Source: Echinometra lucunter (lineage: Eukaryota > Echinodermata > Echinoidea > Camarodonta > Echinometridae). From it: DNA of 64,000 nt. The translations under genes and the position numbers were made by a program. Each line of letters opens with the position of its first letter. Position 1 is the stretch's first letter. Below, in pieces: positions 1-10,300 of this stretch. Below the pieces are notes generated by a model that was given only the letters and a program-made list of their open reading frames with translations, made no database searches and was not told the origin of the DNA. Location: positions 31,589,805-31,653,804 of the forward strand of contig CM057155.1 in assembly GCA_029962745.1 (NCBI GenBank). Direction: 5' to 3'.

Positions 1-447
1 GGTTCCTTAGAAAGTTCTGAGATGGGGATTTCCTAAGACCAAACCACTTTCAGCAGGGGTGTTGTTAAAAATTGCTCTGTTTAGAATAATGACTCACCAT
101 TTTTGACATCTCCTACAAAATCAAGGGGTTCAATTTCAAATTCTAAATGGATGATGGGGAATCCAATTTATTTGACTTACATTTGTATTAAAAAATATTC
201 GGCGTCGATTTATTTGGATAGATATGGCAACAGAGAGTACTAGAAGGTCACACACCTAATTTATATCTTGTCCCTCCTTGACATTGAACCTTTCCTTGAT
301 TTGCATTTGAATAGGAAACCATGACAACCAAACTCATGTACTTCTCAGAACACTTAGTGGTACCCTTCATGATATGCCATAAAGTAATCCATGATACCTT
401 GTTACTTAATTTTTACAGGCCTTCAAAGTTGGGATTTTTTTGTTTAA

Positions 448-855
448 CCCATTCGTGACAGAGGTCCACATTTTGTGGTTTGGCCTAATATCTTTCAATG
501 CAAACCCTAAAAATCATACCAAATACATGAGCAGAAAGAGCATAAAATTCTACACAAACTGTGCCCATTTTGGTTGCATCAATATTCATTGTTTGATGCT
601 GAAAATTTTTTAAAGGAAAATAAGCATTAAAATCCTTAAATTGGCAATGTGATGGAAAGTTTAAAATCACCGTTTTCCCCCTGCAAATTTGCAACTTTTT
701 GACTTATCATCCTAATTTCTGTCGATTTATATTCATTTCTGATACATGACATTTTATAAATGAAATGTAGCAATAAAATAAAAATGTTGGTGTTGCCAAT
801 TTGAAGAATAAAAGCTGATCAAATCAGGCTTTAAATAATTCCTGTCACGAATGGG
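448..855. mobile_element. piggyBac-like MITE with TTAA target duplication
   Basis: The ends are exact inverted repeats: CCCATTCGTGACAG on the left and CTGTCACGAATGGG on the right. Each is directly flanked by TTAA (444-447 and 856-859). A TTAA duplication is the hallmark of the piggyBac superfamily. The element is 408 bp with no transposase, so it is non-autonomous. It lies upstream of the last two SLC25A38 exons, presumably in an intron. Confidence 0.8.
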
Positions 856-973
856 TTAAATATCCGTCCATGACAAACTGATCACACTCATATTGCCTTT
901 GCTCATTTGTGTTAAGCAAGGTTTACATGTAGCATGAGGTATGATTTGACCTTTGACATGTCATTTCCTTCAG

Positions 974-1066
974 AACCATGGTGTGATGGGTTTGTTTGCT
1001 GGAATGGTCCCAAGATGTATCAGAAGAACACTCATGGCTGCTCTGACATGGACGGTCTATGAAGAG
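974..1066 (+). CDS. SLC25A38: SLC25A38-like penultimate coding exon
   Basis: The exon starts after TTTCCTTCAG and ends before GTTTGTAG. It is 93 nt, phase 0 to 0. It encodes the glycine-rich GLFAGMVPR loop and the final transmembrane helix region of the third mitochondrial-carrier repeat. Confidence 0.83.
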
Positions 1067-3259
1067 GTTTGTAGAATTGTTTAGATAACTTAGTAAAATA
1101 ATAATGCAATTATTTGTATAGCACCTTTTCATACCGGACATACAAGCACTTTAATACAGAAAGAAAAATGGTTAACAATGGTACAAGACATAAACTAACT
1201 TACAAAATTAAGAGTAACATAAAGAACTTTTATTAACTTGACTTATTGCAAGGTATATACAAAAGGATGAATGCTGACAAGCGGACCATTAACAGAAAAG
1301 ATGTGTTTTTAGATTTTACTTAAACATACTAAGTGAAGATGCATTCTTGATAGATTTGGGTAGATTGTTGCATGTTTTTTGAGCAATGGCTACGAATTCT
1401 GCTTACCAGCATTGGTCCGACATCTTGGGACATGGATTACTGTACTGGTGTTTGACCTTAGATTATAACTGGGGGGGGGGGTTCACATGAATAAGATTGG
1501 ACAAATTTGAGGGAGATTTAGTGACTTAAATACAAGTGTAGCATTCTTAAACTGGGGCCTGTTTCTGAAAATCAACGCCAAGTTAATCATATCTTTGTCC
1601 GCCAACTACCGAGATGACTCTAATCTTGCAAAACCGTTTCACGAAGAGTATACTAGCTAAATATCTTATGATATCGATACTATCGGTGAGGAAATGTGAC
1701 AACACAAAGCCTTGATCACAATAACACATATATTTTGTAAAAGGATTTTTATCTAAACTGCAAATATTTGAGTGAATGGGAGGATGCAAAGATTAGAAAT
1801 AGTAGCAAGGGGTTATGGATGCAAGATATTTTCAAATTAGGCAGATCACCCGAAAGAAATACTTTAAAAATTCAGTTTTTAGAAATTACGTTCATTATCG
1901 CTTGGAACGCAAGATGGGTACCCCAGGGACACTAGTTTTTCTAAATAAACACTTGCGTTTATGATCTTAAAAACAAGAGCCAATAATAGATTTATCCAGC
2001 GTCATGGTTTGACCAAAACATTGAAATACAAAATTTTGCCAAATTGCAAGCTAAGATATGTGTCTTGGAACTATTTCATGTAAAAAGCTATGTCAGTTAT
2101 CTTTAAATAAATACGAGTCTGAAAACTACAGACTACCCCTTTGACTTTGCCTTGCCTGAAGTGGCAGAATTGCGTTCTTTTGTGAGATATCAAAATCACA
2201 GGAGAAACCCCCCTAGGAAACTTCTTTTGCAGATCATTTCATATGAAACGTATGAAATCTAATATTCATACATAAGCAAGGATGAATTACTGATTTTAGG
2301 AACCTGTAGAAAAGATGGATATGAATTAGTTTTAAATCTATGTAGCTTTCATCTTGGCCAGCCATAATCTACCAAATTAATGACATGTGATTGTGCTGCA
2401 TATTGATGAAAAAAGATATGACAGGGTCAGAGGCGTCATAAGTTCTTAGTCAGGATGTTGGCGTTGATCTTGGCAGACATGGCTTCGTGGAACACGTAGC
2501 AGACAACTAGCCAACTAGCAGTGATGTTAGCTGAGAAGTTGACTTATGACGGTTTTGAGAAACAGGCCCCTGGAGTCTTTGCTGTAATGGTGTAGTGTGA
2601 AAAGATGCATAAAGAATGCAAAATGCATGTTGTTGTCTTTATTGTTTGCATTCCAGACACATCTTCTTGCACAACTCCATTTTGCTAAGATACCCTAAAT
2701 CAAAATTCTTAGGTCTTTATCATGTGTGCTGAACAGGGAAAAAATACATGGGGGCTCAGGGCGAATTTGCCCCCGAAATGCCAAAAAGAGCCCTGGAAAA
2801 CTAAAAATGAGCCCCTGAAATTCTCATAGGGTCCAATGTTAACTGTAATACAATGTAGGAAATTCGGACCGGTGGGCTCAAAAAGTAGCCCCAGAAAAAA
2901 ATTAATTATCTTTTTCCCTGGTGCTGAATTTGTTAGAAAATGCCCTAGGTGGTGAATATGATATGCTGCAATGTTCTGCTTTTTAGCGAATGCATATATG
3001 AAATTATTCATTTTCTGAATATCCATAAACAAACCACAAGCATGACCAATGTAGTGGTTCTTTAAGATGACATATTTCTGTTGAATATAATGATTGAACA
3101 CTCCAACTCCTACGACAGCATGAAGTAATGGTAAACAATTTTCTTCCTTTTTTTCTGTGTACAGTATAATACTTTCTTTGTCGCTACTTGTTCACCAGCC
3201 TTTCTTTTGAACACCATTTATTTTGCTTACAGATGAAAGTCAGGCTGAATCTGAAGTGA
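974..3259 (+). CDS. SLC25A38: SLC25A38-family mitochondrial glycine carrier, 3' end (last two coding exons)
   Basis: Only the C-terminal end of the protein is in the window; earlier exons lie to the left. Exon 974-1066 encodes 31 residues (phase 0) including [15 protein letters not shown], which matches the end of the last carrier repeat of SLC25A38. The last exon, 3233-3259, encodes MKVRLNLK plus stop and follows a TTTTGCTTACAG acceptor. The human protein ends with a similar short basic tail after YEE. Known family role: import of glycine into the mitochondrial matrix for the ALA-synthase step of haem synthesis, as a six-helix inner-membrane carrier. The donor after exon 974-1066 (GAG|GTTTGT) is weak but keeps the frame. 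The assignment rests on the distinctive C-terminal motif and joining phase. Another SLC25 paralogue is possible but less likely. Confidence 0.85.
1554..2570. mobile_element. Fold-back MITE, about 1.0 kb
   Basis: The left end GGGGCCTGTTTCTGAAAA and the inverted right end (GAGAAACAGGCCCC) match. The right arm contains GACTTATGACGGTTTT, also found in the 12661-12794 palindrome, so both belong to one family. An inner ATCAACGCCAA motif occurs in both arms. It lies in the last SLC25A38 intron. No target duplication was resolved. Confidence 0.6.
3233..3259 (+). CDS. SLC25A38: SLC25A38-like terminal coding micro-exon
   Basis: This exon holds 27 coding nt, MKVRLNLK then TGA, directly after a pyrimidine-rich acceptor ending in CAG. 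It is too short for ORF calling, but it completes the carrier with the expected short basic tail. An AATAAA at 3877-3882 could end the 3' UTR; that is inference. Confidence 0.75.
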   Translation: MKVRLNLK

Positions 3260-6114
3260 GGTGCTGTACAGGAAAAGCTCTAACAAGTCAATGCTGCAGT
3301 CATTGCATCTCTGAAGGAGCAATTTTACTGCCAAAGAAATATATAATGTCTGTAAATTTTAAAGAAATGCATGTAAATATTTTGAGTATTAAATATTCAC
3401 ACTTGAAAATTTAATTACCAGTGAACACTGTTGGCTAGAAAAAAAAGGAGTTAATTATTTGTTTTCTTCTTTTTGTTGATACCTTCTTTTTGATGGAATG
3501 AAAGGCATATTTTAATTCTCACTGTTCAATGATTAATCAGATACTGCAACTAGTCTAGAACTAAACTGCTTTGTAAAAGCATTTATGCAAGTTTACTTTT
3601 CAAGGATGCCATTTAGGATTGATAAAAAAAGTAGGAAAATCATCTAGAATAGACCCTTTTGTACACAAAAAAGGTGTTTTCTATGGACACAAATATATTG
3701 CTAAAGTAGGAATTCCTACTTTTGTCTGAAAAGTGGCAGCCCTGAGTTTTGTACCAAGTCACAGTCAAAGTCACAGGATAGCTATGTGATCAGCTCTATT
3801 CTTACTATTGTGGTATGTTAGTGATACAGTGTTTGTTATGTACATAATGGAAATTGGAAATGTGTATTGGTTGGCAAATAAACGTGGCCGTGCTAAATCA
3901 GTGTTTTTTACATTTATGACGGTTTCCACATGTGTATTTGAAATCTTTTGCCAATCCCATTAATAAGTCAAATGAATTTCTTTACAGTACTGCATGCTGA
4001 ATTGGTATGTATGTGTTAAGGGTATATTAGCATTTCTGCCCTACTTTGGCAAAAGGAAGCAAGTGACAAAAGTGACATTTCCTATAAAAGAACAAAATGT
4101 ATCTGTCATTTACACTGATGTATCATGATGTCTTGCCTAACATATCTCTTAGCAGGATGAGTGTTCATGCATAAAATTTAGCTCGGAAGAAAAGCACACT
4201 AGGTAAACTATGAAAATATCAATAACTCAAATTTGGTTGATATGTCACTTACTTCCCCTTGTCAAGTAGCAGAGATTTATGAAATCATGTGCCTTTTTGA
4301 ATTGTTGAGCAGCTGTGCTCGTGCCAGTTTATATTGTATTTGATTCATATGTACATACTTACTTTGTGGCAGTTGACTATGTTCCAGTTGATAATGTTCC
4401 AGCTTCAAATAATTCTATGCTGTAAACAGTAACTGTTCGAAAGAAGTAATTTGATGATTAGCTGTGTCAAGAATTGGCTTTGTTGATGCAAGGATGAAGC
4501 ATGCTTTAGTGTGAAGTTGATGGCTGCCTGTTCTTTCTCACATGAAAAATTGCATTGTGCAATTCTGTGTATACATCAAGAAAGTTCCATTATGATGCAG
4601 ATATAAGTGCATGATGTAAGTGTATGTAAGACAACTCAAAGAATTAATGCTTTATATCTTCAGTAAATTTGATCAAGAAAAGGATATTACAAGCGAGTTC
4701 ATGTGTAAATTATTCCTTTTTGTGATGTACATTTTTCATGGTTACTCTCTTGCACAAAATCATTGTGTCAGAACAGTATTAATTACTCCAGATGAATATT
4801 ATCTGAATTCCACGAATTAAAGTGGGCCCATGTCCCTCAAAACAAAACTATTAGTAATTGTGATGAATTGATCAATTTCACGATGTTTGCAAGAATACAT
4901 CATTCACTGATACACTACTATTTCTGTTCTGGTACAATGTGATATGGAATTGTGTTTTGATAAAGAGGGGGGGGGGGGGGGAAGAAGGTGATAATCTACT
5001 TCGTAGTTTTGCATGGTATTGAAATGCTATCCTACTGTTCTTTTTTCCCCTTCTATCCCTCTCTCTCTTCCTCTCCTGTAAATACTATTCTTTCCCCTTT
5101 TTTTTACTGTCATCTCCCTCTTTTTCTCATGTAAGTCATATAAATATCTCTCTTTTCTTCTCCTTTCTATCTCTCACTCAATTTCTCTCAATCTATTCCC
5201 TTTTCTCCTTTATCTTACCTAATTCATTTCCATTATTTATAACATTTTTTAGAATTCTATAAATTTCAAATAGACAGCTGAACAATAATTATGTGACTTG
5301 ATTACCAGTATTTTCCTCTATTAGTCTCATTGCAAGGGTCAATGAATATGTTATATACACTTCCAACACATACAAATGATATTCACTGATTAAAATTCCA
5401 CATGTATTATTCACCCATTCTAAAACAACCAGGTCAATTACATTCGACTTTGCACATTGTTCTTTTAATGTTAGTCAAGCAAATACATGTACCAAATTCT
5501 AAACTTCATAATTCATGAAGTTTCAAGAAAAGTTTTCAGGAAAATATAATCACAATAATATAATTTTATAGCAATATATATGTAAAATTTTACAAGAAGA
5601 TTCTGTGACAAGTAATCCAACAATTAACATGAAATAAATTTCCCTAGAATTAAAGATATGCAATTATATACATGTATCTAATTACACAAATTTCCTGAGA
5701 TTCTACTCATTATTGTGTAGAAAGGAGAATAGTATTCATTTTTTTTTCAGGGATGATTTAAAACCATTTGAAGCCTTTGGAGCATGTGATGGTCCAAATG
5801 GACTGCAACATCCAGTTATCTGATTAGAGTTTGACCTACATGTAAGATATCCCTTTGGAGTAGGGCATCTAGATTTCAATTACAGATTGTTCAGAACAAC
5901 TGTCACATTCATAGGGTGCGATTTGGGTAAAGCAGCTTCATCAGTAACTGCTTCACTTTGACAGGAAATACAAACATATTGAAACCAGAAACAGGAGACA
6001 ATTGCTTAGAAGATATTCAGTATGGTACTCAAGTATTTAGCACAAGTTCGTTTAAACAACATCTCACAAAAAATATGTTCATACAAGGGATAATATATAT
6101 CTGACTGTGCACTA
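3260..6114. other. Intergenic / 3' UTR stretch
   Basis: This stretch is AT-rich DNA downstream of the SLC25A38 stop. The first several hundred bases are probably 3' UTR, with AATAAA at 3877. There is a G tract at about 4966-4981 followed by a pyrimidine-rich stretch at about 5040-5220. I see no supportable gene. The short ORFs lack coding character. Confidence 0.5.
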
Positions 6115-7139
6115 CAGTTTGTCAAAAAAAAATTACAATGGGCCTGTAAGTATTTGTAATAAAATAAATCATTTTGCAATATGAAGTCATTTTTTATTAT
6201 GAAACTATAACTATTCCTCTACCAGTCAGTGAAGACCCAGTCTGATTCAGTCCAGTAGTCACGAAGAAATACAGATTTTTTAAACGGAAGCCATCCAAGT
6301 TTGGACAGTTGGAGAACTCAAAGCACAATTGACAATCCCACTATCCTTTTGAATGGTTTACAAGGGAAATCACTGTTTTGTTTTGATTTGCTATGATTGT
6401 TATTGCAGTGGTGTATCATGTAATAATTCTTTCTCTAGTCCAACAGTCAAAGGATCAGGGAGTTGAGTAAAGCGCCTCACTGTCCACTTTACTCCATCTT
6501 TTATCAATAACGTCCTTGGCATCCACAAAATGAAAATATCATGTTCACAGGAGACTAGTTCACAAATTTATTCAAATTTATTCATACTATTTCAACAAAA
6601 ATTGTTACTGATTATGTAAAAAACAAGGCACTTGTGAAAATATAGTCTTATAATTTTGTTTTATGATCACTGAATTTTATTACTCACGAATGACCAACAT
6701 CTTAAAACTCTGAAAACTTAATTTTGTTATGGAAAAAACATATCCTTATTCTCTTCATTTGCAACAACAACAACAGCAACAACAACAACAACAACATCAA
6801 GAATGGTGATAGCCACTGACAAAAAATAAATTGTTTTCATCACAACCAAAGCACAAATAAAAAGAAAATAGTGATTTCCTTTGCAAACAGTTAAAAAAGA
6901 GATGTGATTGGTCAATGATTTAAGAGTTCCTTTTGTTCAAACGTGGACAGTAGGGACTTATGACATTGTTTACAAAAATCCCTATTTCTTTGTGACTAAT
7001 GGACTGAATCAGACAGAATCTTCACTGACTGGTAGAGAAATAGTTAAGGTTTCATAATCTACGATGACTTTTCATATTGCAAACTGATTTCATTAAACTG
7101 ATACTTATAGTCTCATCGTAATTTTTTTTAGACAAACTC
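6115..7139. mobile_element. TA-flanked mariner-like MITE, about 1.0 kb
   Basis: Terminal inverted arms of about 190 bp pair: CAGTTTGTCAAAAAA at the left with TTTTTTTAGACAAACTC at the right, continuing through the TTCACTGACTGGTAGAG segments. The element is bracketed by TA at 6113-6114 and 7140-7141, as expected for Tc1/mariner-type insertion. No transposase is visible. It lies about 170 bp past the predicted FOR20 stop codon, so it may fall in that gene's 3' UTR. Confidence 0.7.
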
Positions 7140-7306
7140 TATGATGAAATGTCAAAGACATTTGGCCATTCCTTATTCATAAGCATCCAATGTCAATTTT
7201 CATATCCAAGTATTCCAAATTCTCTTCTAAATGATGCAGAAAGGTTTATCAGACAGAAAACATTGTAAATTGGACCATCTTCATGAGATATTGTAACATA
7301 AGAAAA

Positions 7307-7359
7307 TCAGGTCCGTCGGTCAGCTGAAGTTCTTGATCCGGTGCTGTCAATGTATAGAG
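7307..7359 (-). CDS. CEP20: FOR20 predicted terminal coding exon 5
   Basis: After an acceptor ending GATGTAG, the phase-1 join gives ALYIDSTGSRTSADRRT and stop. The acceptor AG is preceded on - by about 76 nt without another AG. Total protein length becomes 172 aa, close to the human one. The short LYIDS stretch could correspond to the family's C-terminal LHVSQ-like tail, but that similarity is weak. A cDNA could show a different last exon. Confidence 0.55.
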
Positions 7360-10300
7360 CTACATCATCAAATGTGTCCAGTTCAACAAGTCACAAACCA
7401 ACAGAATATTTGTTTCAAGTTTACAGTCCATACGTAACTATTCCCGATCATCTTTGTTTATTGCTGAATGTGAACAGCTCCCCTACTCTCACATCAGAAT
7501 GGTGAGGAAGATCTAAATGAATGCAGAATACAGAGAAACATATGATAAAAATGGTGACAAAAATAGAAGATCCCTTTGGTCGCTCAAGTTCAACAAGCAT
7601 TATTTTGTTGTTTTAGATATGTGTTCTTTTTTGTGTGGTGAGAGGGAATAACAAATCTGAGCACATAATGACCCGTATTAATGATAATAACAATAATACT
7701 ACTAATAATAATATTCTGAATCTAAATGAAGATCTAAATGAATGCAGAATACAGAGAAACATATGATAAAAATGGTGACAAAAATAGAAGATCCCTTTGG
7801 TCGCTCAAGTTTAACAAGCATTATTTTGTTGTTTTAGATATGTGTTCTTTTTTTGTGTGTGGTGAGAGGGAATAACAAATCTGAGCACATATGATCCTCA
7901 TTAATGATAATAATAATACTACTACTACTAATATTCTGAATCTATATGGCACTTAATACATCTCGGATGTCTCTGAGCACTTTATAGTATACAAATAGCG
8001 AATAGACAAGAGTGCAATGGTACGAGATTTCGCATGAGGTGAAAGAGCGACCTTCTATTCGACGAGGCGAAGCCGAGTTGAATAGAAGTTATGTCGTGAT
8101 CTTTCATCGAATGCGAAATCTCGTACCATTGCACGAATTAGAATATTCGCTATTTGTATTGTACAACGCTTCAGAAGTCTGAGAAATTGATGAAAATCAA
8201 GAAAAAACAGCAACATTTTGGTTGAAAAATCAAGGTTTATAAAGCATGGAAAGAAGTTCCGACTGCAAAATGCCGGTGCGCCATGGCTAGGCTGTGCGCG
8301 TATCTAGATCTGCAGCAGTGCACGAACGCGACTTGCTAGCTGGCATGGCATAGCCTGAGCAAGCAACAATAAATATGCGTATAGGTTCTATCACAAAAGA
8401 AACAAAAGAAGTAATTTGTGGGATTCTACTGTGATGTCACTCTAACCGTGCAATGGTACATTTTGGATGGTACGAGTGCAATGGTACGAATATCGCGTGT
8501 TCAGCTCCCATAGACTTGCGTACAACAAGCTGAGTAGGCGTTGTACAATTCTAAATATCATTACCCCTGTCATCGGATTTGGGCTTGCACGCATCCAATG
8601 CATGCACCTTCTCCACTCCCTGGGGAGCATTCCAGCCAGGCATCTTTTGCAGATGCTCATATACATCCAAGCCAATTGTTCTGTCTGCTATCAGATTCAG
8701 ATATTCAAAGTACTGCCCACTATCCTTATTCTCTCTATTTCTTCTCCTGCATCTTTCTTTCTAACAGCATCTATGAAAAGGCCTTGAAGTGCTCACAGCA
8801 TCCTCACCTGATCTTGTTGTTTTGTATCTGTCTGTCCTGACAGGAATCGATGTCACATGAGATGGATCCAGGGATGAGGATGATGGTTGTTGGTTCAGAT
8901 TGAGGGATGAACCTTTCCCTTTGCCATGGAGGAAGTGTGATAATATCCCATATAACAAAGGACTGACAAGAGATAAATATTATGAATACCAAATTCAAGG
9001 AATCATCTGAACAATTGCTATTATGAGAAAGTGACTCAAGCGCATGCTTGAAAGCTGGTCAACACTCCCAAAATATCATTCTATGCTACAGAATAAAATT
9101 ATACATTAGTGATTCTCATTCTCAAGCACTACTCAGCAAATTTACATGTACCACGTTCCACATCATGAACATTTCCGTAACAATTCATGTCTCTTGTAGT
9201 GATTTCAACTTTTACACAGATGCTTTTTCATTTCTTTTTTATTTTACTGAATAGTAAAATCTGCAATTATGTCTAACTTTTAAACACATACACTATAACA
9301 GATATTTTGTAGTTGAGAAGAGAACATATAATTTGTAGTATTTACATAGCCTTGTATCAAGAAATACCATGTAAACCTTGATGCCTTATACAGTATATGA
9401 CATCAGTGTGTATTACTTACATTCCAGCTGTATGCCTATCTTCCACTATGTTGAGCTCACTTGCTAAGAATCGACGATCCAAGGGTGTGGTCGGTTGTCC
9501 CGACTCTGAAAGATTGTCAAAGCACCAGAAAAAAAAATAATCATATCTGAATGATGTCAATAAATACTGCAGTCATGGAAAAAATCAATAGATACTTCTA
9601 AGAAAATTGGAGTCGACTAATTGGTTTCAGATGTATTGCCTGTGATATGGAGAGTCAAGATCGTATGCAGTCAACCAATAATGCACTTTTTCAAGAATTT
9701 GTTCATTGGTGGTAAAAACATCATACTCACATCAGATAAAGAAAAAGAAAATGGGGAGGATAATTGTGAAGAAGAGAAACAGAAAAGGAGAGCGAGGAAA
9801 TAATAACAAACAGAGACAGTAGTTACCATGAAGAGAAAAAAGAAAAACAATTGAGAATAAAGAGTGTAAAATAGAGAGGTAGAACCCTGATAGCAAGATA
9901 GATTCAGAAATGTACCAAAACTAAATGTCCATTCTTTCTGGTACTGATTTATCTACATCCTCACAGTTCAAAATGAAGGGTCTTCATAACATTCTGATAT
10001 CTACTCAACAGACATACCAGCTAAGAGTACAGATGATGTGTATTTATAGCGGTTGAACTCTAGGTACTCCCTGATGAGTTCATTGATGAGCATGTTCTCA
10101 TTACTCAGCTGTGGCTTCCTCTGCTTTGGGTCATCCAAGGCGTGAAACACTTCAGCCCGAACTCTGGCCTTGATCTCTCCAAGGACACCATTGTTCTCCA
10201 GTGTCTCCTTGACAACTGATGAAGTGTAAGGATTTGACAAAAAGGAACTTTATCTGAAGTTAATGATAAAGGGTCTCACCTCACCCCCTGATCTCTATAA

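Noticed and set aside
8442..8840. Overlapping ORFs on both strands
   Set aside because: They lie in a nested interspersed repeat that also overlaps the end of FOR20 exon 4.
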